From contig CASHTG010000001.1 of NCBI GenBank assembly GCA_949357655.1, positions 3,844,001 to 3,908,000 on the forward strand: a stretch of 64,000 nucleotides of DNA, written 5' to 3'. Below the pieces are notes generated by a model. The model did no database searches and had not been told where the DNA came from. It was given only the letters and a program-made list of their open reading frames with translations. A program made the position numbers and the translations under genes. Positions 24,501 through 37,243 of this stretch are shown here, piece after piece; the stretch's first letter is position 1, and each line of letters starts with the position of its first letter. This DNA is from Parascedosporium putredinis (lineage: Eukaryota; Ascomycota; Sordariomycetes; Microascales; Microascaceae).

Positions 24501-27500
24501 GTAGGCTGAGGTGCCAGGCTGACCCAGCAATTGAAAAATTTTGGGCAGCCCACATCCGAGATTGGATGACGGGTCAATAATCAATCACAAGAATAGATGT
24601 TGATGCCGTCCCAAAATCCTCTGGATGTAGCGTATGTGCGCGTGCCCGCACAGCCGCACGAGTTCTCCAATGCCGTTCTTTGGGGGCGCAGGTATTAGCC
24701 CCGAATCTAGCAGCTAGTCTCATCTCGACTATTCCCGTGTCTAGAAATATCAACGGGACTTGCGCGTGGAGTGCCATCCGTACCACGCTCACACACCCCT
24801 CAGCGACGTCGTTGGCCGAGGGGAGACAGCATAGAAGCCGCTGCATAAAACTGATGTCTGCATCAGACATCCATCCAGAAATGTATCGTCGGCGAATCGG
24901 TCGTCTCGCTGTCAAGTCTAACGCGCCAGCCATCATGCTTCTCGAGTGGCTGGCCGCCACCAGGCATAAAACGCGAGGCGACGAGAACCAGCCAAAGAAT
25001 ATGAAAGGGTAGACTCGCTGTGCTGAGTCCTCGGCACACTTGACTGGGAGAAGGCGGGGGTTGAGGTATCGACCCACCTCCTCACTTTCTTTTTACCCTT
25101 TTCTAACATTGCTTTTCCTTGCATCAATCACAGGTTTTGTTCCTTTTTCTGCACACTCCTCACATTTCGGCTTCCGCTCCTTCACCGCTGCTCAGGAGCC
25201 ACTCGGAAAAGCAAGCGATGTATCGGAAGGTGAGGGATAATCCGGTCACGCTCTAATTCGAGGAGACCCGGCGGTAGTGGATCCAGCCCCGGAGTTCAAG
25301 GTGGAACCAGCGCGAGTGACCAGCAACCACATCATTCCGCAGAAATCGTTCCAGGAAAGGGGAAGGGGGCAGAACGAGGACGAGGGAGCAATCGATGTAC
25401 ATAACAAGTATGTCGTTTACTAATAGCAGTTGGGGGCGGGGGTTTTTTTTTTTTTAATTTTTTTAATCGTGAAAAGCGCATACCGCGCCGCTCAAGGTCG
25501 CGCCCCCAATCCAAATAAGTTAGTGATGATCACCTGAACAGGATTGAACGACGCACGCGGCGGCGGGGCGCCAAACTCATCCGGTCCGCCAACGGGTTCC
25601 AAATGGTGACTAGGGCCTGGCCGTTGGTTCCCAGTCCCACATCCGACACTTGTTCCCGTGATGGAGCGGACCTGTCCGTCGCATGGTGGCAGAGCCGTTT
25701 TAGTGCGATCCACATGTGTATTGCGTCTTGTTCAGCATCCAAGGAGACATGGAGGCGGGGGGCGGCTGCTTAGACATGGATTGACCCGGAGGCTTGACAT
25801 GATAGCATTTGAACCATCCACAGGATGAGATGTGAGGGTTCTTTTGCATCTGGGGCAACAGAAGGGAATGCCTGCTGGCCCAGATCCACGGGAAGGTGTC
25901 GAGGACCCCTTGCACTACACTTTTCTTGTAGAGTGGTGCAAAGGCTCTTCCCACCACTTGCCGCACGCCGCAAGCTTGTTCGATGTACCGAGGTATCCCA
26001 TTGATCAATCCCTCCTGCCAGTTTTTGCCAGGGTCCAGCCAACTGGGTGGCCCCTGCGAGTGCTCTCCAGTGCTCTTGCCCTCTTCTCTGGCCCCTGTTC
26101 GGAGGTGGGCACCTTGTACCTTGCACAACTTCCTGGAGCTCTTGGGCCTGACCCTGGAATGCCTCCCGCCACGAGGGAACAGGCTGAGTCCTTCACGCTG
26201 CGCGCGGTCGACAATGTCAACACTTGGGGTTTGTCAAATGCCTTGAGATGTACGTTCTGTTCAGCTCCGGGGCTAAGATAGTATAAGAATAAGCTATTAC
26301 GGCAGGAGCAAAGGAATTCCATGTGCCCCCTTTCACCCTAACTTGGTGATGTAGGAAAGATTTGAAGGAGCATGATTCGACGACAGGTCTCGAGGAGAGC
26401 TTGCCACACTACTCTCGGAAGAGAAAACAGACATTGCCGTTTGGTACAGAGAAATGGAAAGGGAGTATAAGGGGAGATGGAGAGATGGATAGAGGTCTTG
26501 GAAGTAAAAGGCAGGAGATCAATGATGCTTTCTCTTGGATGGGGCCACATCCGTGCTAGCCGGACATAGGCACCGAAAGTTGGTGATCCAAGGCACAATT
26601 CTCTGGTGTGAGACGCGACGAGAAGGGTGGGTCGGTTCTCCGCCGTCTCACTAATTTAGACGTGCTTGCTATCTATGAAAAAAAAAAAACGAGATGACAG
26701 GCGGCAGAGCTCGAGGCGGTGGCTACATTCCTTCCCATTCCTGCGGTGCCCAGGCACCCTTAGAGGCCCTTCCTTGGATCCTGGGTGCATTGAAGGATTA
26801 CGAAACCTCAGTGTCCTCTCCAGAAAGGGACATTGAGTGGGTGGTTCTACACTATGCTAACTCGGGACGCGAGAAGCCGTGTCAAAGACAATATTGGACG
26901 CAGTCTAAGAGTAATAGCAGCAATGGGTCTAGTGATAATATCCATAGATCCATCTATGGATCCCTTTCTTTCCATTCTGTCATTTTATCTCTTTTTCCCC
27001 AGTCGAGTCGCGTCACGTCACAGCTCACAGCTCACATTCCAACTTTGGCGGGATCATATGCCGTAGACCTCACTCCAGCCCCAGTGGAAAACCCGGGTTC
27101 GCTCTCCCGGCGATACATCCATATCAAATTTGTTTCTGTATGCGTCTTTCATACATGGAGGCTCCCACGCCACAACACACACCTCACACCTCACAGATGT
27201 CGCTGGAGCAAGAGAGAGCACCTCACATTCACTCTCGCAAAGCAAGACATCGCACATACCCCCTCCCCCTTTCGCCCCTAAACGTGCATAAGATACTCTC
27301 CAATTCTCAAACCTTATATACACCCCCTCTTCCTGCCCCTTCTCCCCAGAGTAATTACGAGGCGAGCCTGGAAGTCCCGCTCATCCTCTTCGATACTACT
27401 CTACAACGCCTACTAGGCTAGGAGTGGTCATCGCCGCCCCACGCACCTGCCTAGACATTTCGAACCGCCAACCCAACCAACAGACGCGCTCAACAGCCGA

Positions 27501-27670
27501 GCCCACAATATTTCTCTCTCATTTTTCCGCTTCCGATTTGATGATAGACTTGACAAGACGAAGGCCGACCCATCTAGCGAAAGGATGCTGCGAACTCTTT
27601 CGTATGAAAGACAACCTGCATCGATGTACCTATACTCCATCCATACTCGTGTCTGCCATTTGCTTTTTCC

Positions 27671-27691
27671 TTTTTTTTTTTTTTTTTTTTT
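27671..27691. repeat. Poly(T) tract
   Basis: A run of about 21 T residues in non-coding sequence. Confidence 0.8.
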
Positions 27692-30600
27692 CTCTCTCGT
27701 GGCGTGGGGAGGCGAGTGAGGGTGGGGGACACAAGAGTCAAACAGGCAGGTCGCCTTAAACCTGCATTCTGTCTCATCTCGTAAACTTCCTTTGTTTTTC
27801 TTCCTCTTTCTTAGTGTCTGAGTATGAGACCCGCTTCCTCTGCCCTCGAGCTTCGACCTAGAAAAATATGTATCAAGTCACTCAAGGTGTTCTGCCAGAG
27901 AAACGCCCTTGTTCACACGTGGGATTTGAGTCGTTCTTCGAGCGGAGAAGAAGGAAGCTGTTTAAACGAGCGCTTGGGATTTGCGAGAATTTCAAGTTGA
28001 TCGAAGAAGAGGCCCCAAGGGTCCCCCTCTGCTCTGAGAATCCACGAAGAAGCTGTCTGCACGCAAACGTCGAGGATTACGAGGGCCTGTCCCGCCAGAA
28101 AGGTTCGCGCGTCTCGGCAGAGGAGAGGCGCGGGACATGGGAGGGATGGTTACAGTATTGCTTGGATTATCAGCTGGACTTCTTGAGAGGGGTTCAGGAA
28201 ATCAGAGGTGGATCTCGATCGTGCGTGATGCCCTTGGCCCCTGCTAGGATATGAATGATGAAGACTTTAACACAAGTACAAGTATGCTAGAAAAAGAAGA
28301 AGAAAAAAGAGAGAGAAAAAGAAAAACCCAGACAACCAAAAGAGGGAGGGGAAGCAAGGGGAAGACTCCAGCGTGAGGGAGTGTGTGGGGGCCTTCGGTA
28401 AGCCTGCTCTCTCCAGAACAGAAAAAAGCACGATTCGGATGAGGCAAAGAGGCAAGGAACGAAAGAGCGAGAGGGATGTGTCTCGGGGTCTCCCTGCTTC
28501 CCACAATCGAGATGCTCCTGCCCCCTGGTTCAAACGTGCATCCCCGTCCTCATCCCTGCGACCACCCATTCCCGCCTCCCCCATTCCTCCCCTTCCCTCT
28601 TTATCCCAGTCGATTTTCGTTCGTACCCGACTTCTGGTTCCGCCCACCTCCCTTCATCTTGTCACCCCAAATACTCCATTCCCTGTCATGATTCCAAGCG
28701 CCTGGAACTCGTCAAAGTCTTAGATTGTCCCGCGCCCATGCCCATGCCCATGCCTCGAAGCCCCGGTCCCCCATACCCTTGCTTCCCATCCCCGTCCCCA
28801 TCCCAATCCCCATCCTTATCCCGGTTTGTGCATTCAAGTTCTCTCCCAAGTGGAATAATGTGCCCACTCCCAATCCCGACAGAAGCCTGCCTTGCCAATC
28901 CCGTTGCTGGCTCGTCGGGATCAAGAGATGTATTTGTACGAAATCTCGCCACTAAGTTGCACACACAAAACCCTCACTATTCACACTCTACCTTCATGTA
29001 CAGGTACAAATACGAGCATGCCCAGACCAGCTTTGGCCTCCACCTGCAGCAGCAGTCCATCCGAATCCGGTATAGTCAAACCCAATATCGTTGACCCAGC
29101 TCACTGTTTGATGGCTGATAGGCGAATAAGATTGCGACAAGCCAACCTCGAACAGCAATCATCCGCTTCACCGTGATGAACCGCAGCTGCAACATCAATT
29201 GATCTGTGTCTGGGTCTGTTCAAAGATTTTCTCGTGAGAGAGCAAACTTACCCCATCTCCGGCTTTGCTTCCTTCTTTGAGGGTAACAAACTCTTCCTTC
29301 TCCCTAGGGTCAAATGGTGCTGCTGTACCACTGTCTTCACATTGATCCTTTCCCCATCCCCACCCTTGACTTTTCACTAGTTTTATTTGCTTGTCAACGT
29401 TTTCCGGCTCCCGTCCCCGAGTGTGGGTCTCACACCACCCCTGTCTCTCGACTTTGGTCTTTGATTACATGTATTATCTTGGGCGAAAAGTAATAAGATA
29501 ATAATTATCCCGAAGCAGTGTAGGATTCCACGCATATCGAATCAGCCGTGCTCAGGTGCAGACCCCTTTCTCTCTGAAGACGGATCTCTCAAAGGACGGG
29601 GGCGCACAAAAGGAAAAGGAGCTGTGTAAGCGAGTCTATCTTTGGCTCTAATTCAAAGACGGCGGGCAGACATGCAAAGATGACCGAGCCTGTACAAGTA
29701 CTCTCGCCCGGCCTCGTTGCTGGGGATAGTAACAAGCGGGCAGTCTCGGGCGATATCCCAGCTTCCCCGTTCAGCTTCGCCGTATTAACCTCTCCCCTCG
29801 ATCGTTTTCTCCCTCGGGCGCGCAAAGGGGAAGGGCAGAAAGAACAAAAAAGCATTGAACCAGAGCGGAGGAAAGGCAGGGGGTTCAGTCGAATCCAAGA
29901 GGATGGCACCGGCTCTCGCGGTCTCTCGTGGGTGCCCAGTCGAGTTGTTGCGCATGCTGGGAGTGGGGACTCACGGGTCGATGTTGAAAGTCTGGCCGCC
30001 CGCGGAAGCCCACCCGCGTCCTAGCCTTTCTCCACTTGCCATCCCAGACAGAGTAATCCCAGGAATCTTTTTTTTCTTTTTGTTCTCGTTTGGGGTTCAA
30101 CTATTAGCACCTCACACATGTACCCAGCAACAGAGAAGGCCTTCGTCGCCTTGTAGCTCCTTCGCTCGACGCGAGAGAAAAGGGCAGCAAAGGCTCGTCA
30201 AGAAGAAGAGAGAAAGCTAGAAACCCGAAGCAAAGGTGGAAACAAACCAAACCCGAGCCCTCCCTCACCACCCTCACAAAGAAAACTCAACCACGACGGC
30301 CGAGGAGTGGTATAATGGAGAGAGAGCAAACACGAAGCTGTCCCGCGCACCAATCTATATGTGCGGTATTTCTATTGACGCATGGCACTAGCGGAAAGGA
30401 GAGCAACTATTATTTCCCATCCCCCTTCCTCTCTCTCCTTTCTTAGTTTGCGTGAGTACGTTTCTCGCAGGCATTATCAAGATGTATAGTCTTGTTGATG
30501 TCATAGTCCCGTCAAGATGTGTAGTGTACATTACTTATTGAAGAAGTTTAGCGTAGTATCTACTACTAGAGAATAGCAAGAAGACTGAGCTTGGCCTCGT

Positions 30601-33600
30601 TTTCTCTTCCTTCCCAGCAAAGCTCCCGTGGCGGCAGCCAAGCCTGTGCGCTAGATGTTTGTGCGGGTGTCACTGCGGGTGGGACTCGACGAGTTTCCTG
30701 ATCACTTCGTAACAATCCTTCCACTTACACGCCCCCCTCTTCCTTCCCAATCAGCCGCCCACCTCTCCATCCCTCTCCTTTTCCCTTCCCTTCCCCCTTC
30801 CTCAAAAGGGGCAATGGAAGACGAAAGAGGCTAAGATTCTCCCTTCCAATTTGCTCACCTAACCGACGGAGCTTCAGGGCTGACGATTCTCTCTGTGCCT
30901 CCCTGACCCCGGCCCCGCCCCTCCCTTCCACCCTCCTTGCCGTTCTGGCTCTCGTCCCTCCCTGCCCCCCCTTTCCGTCCATGTCCATGGCCCGTATCCA
31001 TGTCATCTTAGCTCGACCCAGCCAAGCCATCCTCTCGCAGAGTTCGCGCATTGTACCCAAACCCAAGAAAATAGTGGACGAGCGATCCCAAGCCATTGGA
31101 AGAGTGACAGTGCAGGCTCAACCCGCCCCAGGCTAGCATCATGGAGACGTCGCGCCAACGCTCCATGACGCTATTCCTCCTCGTGCGCGACAAGGAAGAT
31201 GTACAAGTATTAGGTTGGAGGACCTCGTTGACGATCCCAAGGCGGAAGGAGTTGGGGAAGGAGAGTCTGATTCTCCGACTATTCGAGGCACCAGCTCGGG
31301 GGAAGGGGTGCTTGCCTTCCTCCCCTGTCCCACTAGCTTTCATCCATTGTCTGGTGTCGTGAGGACCCTCCCTCGGGCAAGACGAAAAAAAAGCCATGGA
31401 CCACCAGACCAGACAGTTTAGTGGTCATCATTGCTTGGCGCGTCCCGACCAGGCCGTTCTCAGTCCCAACGTGGGGGAGGGCTCGGCAAAGAGGGAGAAA
31501 AGATTGCACCGTCTCGTCTGTTTCTGGATGCTTGTGAGGATCGTCATAGCTGGACTTTGAACTGACTGGAGCTTGTCGGAATCGGGCTAGGTTTAATTCC
31601 TGCCGTGGCGGGCACTTTTGACAACCTCTTCCCGACCGCCTCGCTTCGAGGCGCACACTTGTACTAGTGGTGAGCACTGCTTGGAGCGTGTTAGAGGAAT
31701 AAAGAGAGAGAAAATTTCCACACAACGTGAAGCACTCAGCATTCAGACTCAAGTCCACCACATAGAATACTGAATGCAACACACGCCCCCGTTCACCCAC
31801 CCACCCGCCGTTCTTGTCTCACTTGTCGTGCTGAGGGTGTGCTAACTAGAACGATACAAGCTTGACAAGGAAGCCCAGAGTAAGAGAGGAAGAAGAAGAA
31901 GAAGAGAAAAGTACAAGGGGGATGCGGACAAAGTCGATGGCCCGAGTGATGGAGAGATAGCAACATAACCCAAACCCAATAACCCCACGCTTCCATGGGT
32001 CTCGCCGCCTCCACGTTCTCCAACCATGACCACAGGCGTCCACAGCATCAAGTCACCTGGGGGTTTTAGAAGGCCTCTTTCAGTACTAGTACGGGCGGCG
32101 AATCCTCGAGGTCAACGCAAGGTGAGTGGACGGGGAACCTGGTTTGGATCCGGTGTGACAGCCTGCGCAGACCGGTTCCACCCATCCGTGCGGGAATAAC
32201 GTGGCGTCCGCGCACCCGATCGCTGCTGCCTCTTTTGTTCGTTTTTCTTTTTAGTTGTTTTTGGGGGTGCTTTCCCTCTTCTGCTTGCCCCTTCCGTTGG
32301 ACAACACCTTCTCCCAAGAGAAAACCCTTTTTCGCTCTATTGACTTGATTTGCTGCTCTGATTTGAATACTTGTACCCTCCCCCATTGAATACTTGTAGT
32401 GCATCATGTCGTCTGCATCGTTGACAGCCGTATTTGCCCGCTCCGGAACGCTTCTTGTCCATGCCCCGGTCGTATTCGTAACCTTGCACCCATTGCCCCC
32501 ATCCACAACAACAGAAAGCAAACTCCGATAGATTTGGATCGACCTCATCGTTCAGGCCGTGTTGTTTTCCCTTTCTTTGGCCCCGCCCCCCCGTCGCTGC
32601 CCCCCTTTTCCCACTTGCCCACCTACCCTGAGCCCCAATGGTGCCCTTTTCATTAGCGCAGCCAGCTTTCCTCAAGATCCATCTTTCCCCTGGGGTGGCA
32701 AGGGGACGCAACGCACCTTGCTCTTCCCAGTAATAGCGTAGTCCTTCCTCCACCGACGAAATCCCGTCAGGGCGGGCAAAGCGAACAGACCCCATTCCCG
32801 TTGGGCGGGTGCGCCCGACTTTTCGAACAGGACGTGTGGTGGTGGTGGGGATGGTGGGACGGTGGCATTGATGGAATGCCTGTGCTGGCCCTCCCCCGTC
32901 CCCCTTCCCCCATGCCAGCCCAGCATGCAGTAGTTTGATTGTGCCTTGTGACCCTCCGACGCCTTCTGTCCGCAAGGCTGCGTATAGTGTAAACGTGAGC
33001 ACACAAATGTGGCAAACTGCGCAAGCCTCGCCATCTCGCATGCACATCGCCGTTCGTTCCGCCCGCTCCCGGAAAGCCCTAAAGACATTCTACATTGGGG
33101 CTTTTTCGTAGCTCTTTCCTACTATTTGCCTCCTCTGCGAATCAGTTACGAGAGACTTGGAATGGGGGTTGCAAAAGCAGGATTCCTCCCGAGGAATGGA
33201 ACAGCAAATCACATCATCTCCGTAGGGAGTAGGTGATGGATGGAAGGAGGGGAAATTTGAGCCATAACAAGGAAAAAGAAAAACCAAGGCTTCCCGCATG
33301 ATAGCCATGACCCAAACACTGGGGTTTTTATCGGGCGAGCGACCGTTGTTCAAACCCCTGGTCAACGTCTCGGTTCAGCGTGCCGCGTTCGGGGATATCG
33401 CAACGGCGAGGTCTCATATCGGACGATACCCTTCAGGTGCCCCGGCCCCGCGGTGCACGTTGAGGGGATTGATAGATGATGCTCGCGATCTTGTTCCCGC
33501 CATCCATCACCTAGCCGTCCCCCGATGAGCGGTAACCCGAGAAGAGGATACTTTGCGTCATGTCATATATCAGCCATATATCAGCCAGCCATGTATGAGT

Positions 33601-33858
33601 GAGAGGCGTGTGGTAATGCCTCGCAAGTGTCGTTCCGGCCATTAGTTTTGGGTCCTCGTCACGTATACAAATCAGGCTCAGTGTCATAGGAAGGGTTTGC
33701 GAAAAAAGATTACATTCATGATAGCATATCTTCGTAGCATCGTAAAGGCCACCCATATATCCCTTCGTTCATACATGCTCCATCACAGAAAAAGAACCTA
33801 AAAGGTGGGGAAAGCCCACTCAAAGAAAATAAGTAAATCAAACAAGAGACACAGACGA

Positions 33859-33930
33859 GACAAAGGGGACAAATGGGACAAAGGGGACAAATGGGACAAA
33901 GGGGACAAATGGGACAAAGGGGACAAATGG
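33859..33930. repeat. Four perfect copies of an 18-bp unit
   Basis: The unit GACAAAGGGGACAAATGG is repeated four times without a mismatch. Each unit is itself a near-duplicate of a 9-mer (GACAAAGGG / GACAAATGG). It is open in frame on both strands, but no flanking coding evidence supports translation. Confidence 0.85.
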
Positions 33931-34403
33931 AGGGAGCCCTCCGCGCAACGAACGGCGAGTCGCTTCATATGCATGATGGATCCGGTACGCCCAGTCATTG
34001 CACAGTTCCTAGTTTGCCTAAAAGCGCAGAACGTGGAAGAAGACAAATCAACAGAAGCAAGAAGGAAAGGAAGCAGGCCAAAGAAGCAAAGAAGAAGAAG
34101 AGGAAGAGGAAGGGGAAGAAACCCCGAGAAGGGGAAGAAGAAAGCACAGAAGACATGGGGTTTTCGACTTTTAAGGAAAAAGGAAAGAAAATAATCATGC
34201 AGCGCGCGATAGAAGGAAGAGAAGAGGAGAGAGAAGAGACACTGGAAAGCAGTCGCCCAAAGGATATTCTCACTCGGTGACGGAAAAAATCAGCCCAAAG
34301 GCTCAACTTCCGGGGATACTAGAGCATCGTGGGGCGGAGGTGGAGGTAGATCAAAACGAATGGCGGACAAAAACCCTGTGACGTGAGGAGTGAGGAGGAC
34401 GGA

Positions 34404-37243
34404 CTACGGCCCAGCGAGCTCACGCTCTCGGAATGAGCGCCTATGATGTCGGTTCTCAGTGTGCCGACGCCCTTCGTCCTCTTCCTCATCATATCGCTTG
34501 TGCCGACGCTGCCGACGCTCGCGGTCATCCTCGTGGTCCTCATCTTCGTAGCCATCCTTGTCCCGAGACCGGCGCTGCTTCCTCCGGTCATCATCGCCTT
34601 CGTCATCGCTGCCCTCCTTCCCCTTGCTCTTCTCATATTCTTTTCTCCGCCTCTCTGCACATAGAGCGTGTTAGCAAGAACCAAAATAGGCGTAAAGAGG
34701 GAGGAGGAAGGCAAAGAAGTGGGCTTGGAGGTTATGACTCGGGGAAGGGGTTGCGCCTTACCTCTCAAAACAGTTGTCGCGGCGGCGTACGCCTGGATCT
34801 CCTCTTTACTGAGCACGCGGAGCACAATCACGAAATCGTCTCGCACCTCGAATCGCTCCTTTCCCACAGCGAGGGCATCAGGGTTGACAATCTTGCGACT
34901 GATTCTCGTCCAGCGCGCCCCGGACGGCACTTCTTTGAGCTTCTCGTCATTCTTATGGGGCGCCACCCCTCTCGGATCGGGTTGGGATCCTCGGGAATTT
35001 GGTGCTCGGGGCCTTGAGGATGCCCTTGATGGGCTTAGCCTCCATCCTATCGCTCGATGACGGCGAGACAACGCGTACCGCCTTTTCTTCCGGGCTGGAA
35101 AGAACAACTTCACGACCTCGCGAAGGCTCTCTCCTCGCCGAGGTCGAGCGATCCTCACCATGGGAGTAGGGGTCGGACCGCGACCCCTCGCCGGGGGTCC
35201 ATGACGACAGCCTTGTCCTTATCCTTATCCTGCTTGCCGTTCACGTTTAAAGCGGCAAGCTTCTTTTGATATCTCGGAGATCATCCGTGTCGTTGGGGTT
35301 AAACGACGAGAGCCTCTCTCGACGACGTGACCTCTCGGGTTCCAAATCCACCGGGGAGAGCCGCGAGCGGCCCTTGCGCTACCCTCGGAGGCAAGGGGTG
35401 GTGATCCAGTGTCCTGTCGGCCATCTTTGGCGGGTGATCGTTCGGGAATATCAACGCGCTCTTTGCGCTCCTTGGGTAGATATACCTTTTCCCGCGCTCG
35501 ACGACGGTCCGAGGCGCGCGCGCTTATGATCTCAACCTCGTCTGATGACGATCCGTGGCGGTCTAGCTCGTCCGACGCCCTCCTCGCGGCGCGCTCTCGG
35601 TCTCTCTTCTCGGGCGATTCCCGCCTCTCCTTGTCCCTAGTTTCCGCCTCCCGGCCCTCTTTGGGTTCTTTATTTACCATGGGCCCTAGGCCGATTGCGG
35701 TTGCAGCGATGCCTAGGCCAGCCTTGAGATTATCTCGGAGCCTCTTTCCTGATTCCGGCTCCCCTTCTTGAGCAGGAGGTGGTAATGGTACCTCGCTGTC
35801 CCTGACAACAGGACGCTGCCTACTCCTCCGCCGCTCATGCCTATCGTCAAGCTCTCGTTTTTCGATGTGATCCCAATCTTGATCCATGTCGTCGTCTGAC
35901 CTGCGCAAGGGGAGGCGCTGGGTCGACGTATTCACGCCGACCACGATCCCTTTCGCGCCGCTCCCACCTCTCGTCAGGTTCGGGAGATACGTCGGCCTCG
36001 GTCCGAATACCGAAGCCGCGCGCTCGAACATTCCCATCCACGTAAACCTCGTCATCGAGGTGGTGTCGACCCGGATCTTCATAGGGCCGGTGCTCTCCGG
36101 GCCGGTGCTCTCCACGGCGGCGAGATTCATCTCGCGGGCGATAGAAATCATCGTCCTGCGCAGGCCTAGGCGGTATCTCTTGATAAAGTGAAACAGGCCG
36201 AGCGTGCCTGTTTGATCCCCGCCGCTCTCGCGGCTCTCGCGGCTCCCGTGGACTTGGGGGCGGAGGGTCACGAAGAGCTGGTGGGGGATGGGAGCCGGTG
36301 GAGGGACGAGGTCGTACGCGGTAGAGCTCCTGTTTAATTTGTCGAGTCCCCAGGTTGTGGGTGGAGGTCCACCCCGACTTTCGGACTTGCCTAAGCCGGG
36401 AGCCGGCTCGTAGGTACGGTTCGTCTCGATACTAAAGCCACGGCGTTCAGGGTTGTAGTAGATGTTGGGGCGCGCATAGTGATCGAAGCTATCATGTCTC
36501 CTATGGGGTTGGGATTGCTTGGGGTGTTCAAGATCGTATTGCAAGAGCTCGCCAGGCTTTGTATATCCATAATCATCACCAAGGTCAATGGCCGAGTGGC
36601 GAGGATTGCTCGGGTAGACGACGGTGGGACGGGAGTTTCTGTACGCCTCTGCGCGGGAGGATGCGGGCACGATATCAGGCCCTCTGAAGCGGGACATGTA
36701 TTCCTCGTCATTGCTATCAAAGGTTGGGCTGTACAACGGCTGAGCGGACCCAGGTGGCTGGCGACTTACGCTATTGGAGCGAATGGCCGACGAGGTGCGA
36801 TATTCGGGTCGAGAGGGACTGCGAGAACGAGGTCGCGATGACCCATGGCCATGGGGTCGAGCACTTGGCTGGGTAGTGGTTATGATGATGGGGCGGGGGT
36901 GGGTCGAATCGATGGTAGAAGAGCGGCGCCCGCGGGTGGAGGTGAGAGGAGGAGCCGTCGCGGACGCCGGGGCAGGATCGGGATCTCGAGGTCGGCGCAG
37001 GGGGTCATTTGTGCCGGGATAAGGGGCAGTTCCGGGAGGACCCCGCGATACGGAAGATGCGGTGTGATGGTGATATCTCGAGGAAGGAGCGCCGCCGGTA
37101 GGATGACGGGTGCCCGCAGCATGATAATGGATATCGCCAGGATACACGGGGTTGTATCCGGCGGTAGAGGGCGTCGTCGCTCTCGCAGGTTGGTATGTGG
37201 CCGCCCTACCCGGGGGATAGGCCGGATAGTGGCGTTCAGCCAT
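34404..37243 (-). CDS. DUF8035 domain protein (multiple homopolymer frameshifts)
   Basis: ATG 37243 opens MAERHYPAYPPGRAATYQPA, followed by a long Arg/Ser/Pro-rich, probably disordered region with RPTVVYPSNPRHSAIDLGDD. It is then rich in charged Arg/Glu stretches and ends in the conserved C-terminal block: KGILKAP...DPNPIREGVAPHKN, VPSGARWTRISRKIVNPDAL, RFEVRDDFVIVLRVLSKEEI. An intron at 34655-34761 (donor GTAAGG, acceptor GTGCAG) joins TTVLR to ERRRKEYEKSKGKEGSDDEG and a highly charged tail, stop at 34404-34406. The frame breaks about seven times: near 36275, 35930, 35350, at 35264-35267, at 35184-35187 (one extra base), and at 34993-34995 and 34966-34969. Each is repaired by one base, usually in a homopolymer. 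DUF8035 proteins are fungal and of unknown function. The Arg/Asp/Lys-rich tail suggests a nuclear or RNA-linked role, which is inference. Confidence 0.85.

Larger units (their letters stand above)
16467..34403. other. About 18 kb without a recognisable gene
   Basis: No ORF in any of six frames shows a motif, a plausible exon chain or a composition like the neighbouring genes. The longest frames are short and overlap on both strands. The stretch holds many simple repeats: A-runs at 16684-16721 and 18493-18515, an A-run plus (GA)n at 17272-17305, a T-run at 27671-27691, and an 18-bp tandem repeat at 33859-33930. It lies upstream of the minus-strand Medusa-like gene and downstream of the DUF8035 gene. 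Long regulatory or non-coding RNA sequence is possible but not shown. Fast-evolving genes spoiled by base errors could be missed. Confidence 0.45.

Noticed and set aside
24574..25077. 167-codon minus-strand ORF in the desert
   Set aside because: No recognisable domain or conserved block, and an overlapping plus-strand frame is equally open.
25700..26322. Long overlapping frames on both strands
   Set aside because: Composition is open in several frames at once and no family motif is visible; may be chance.
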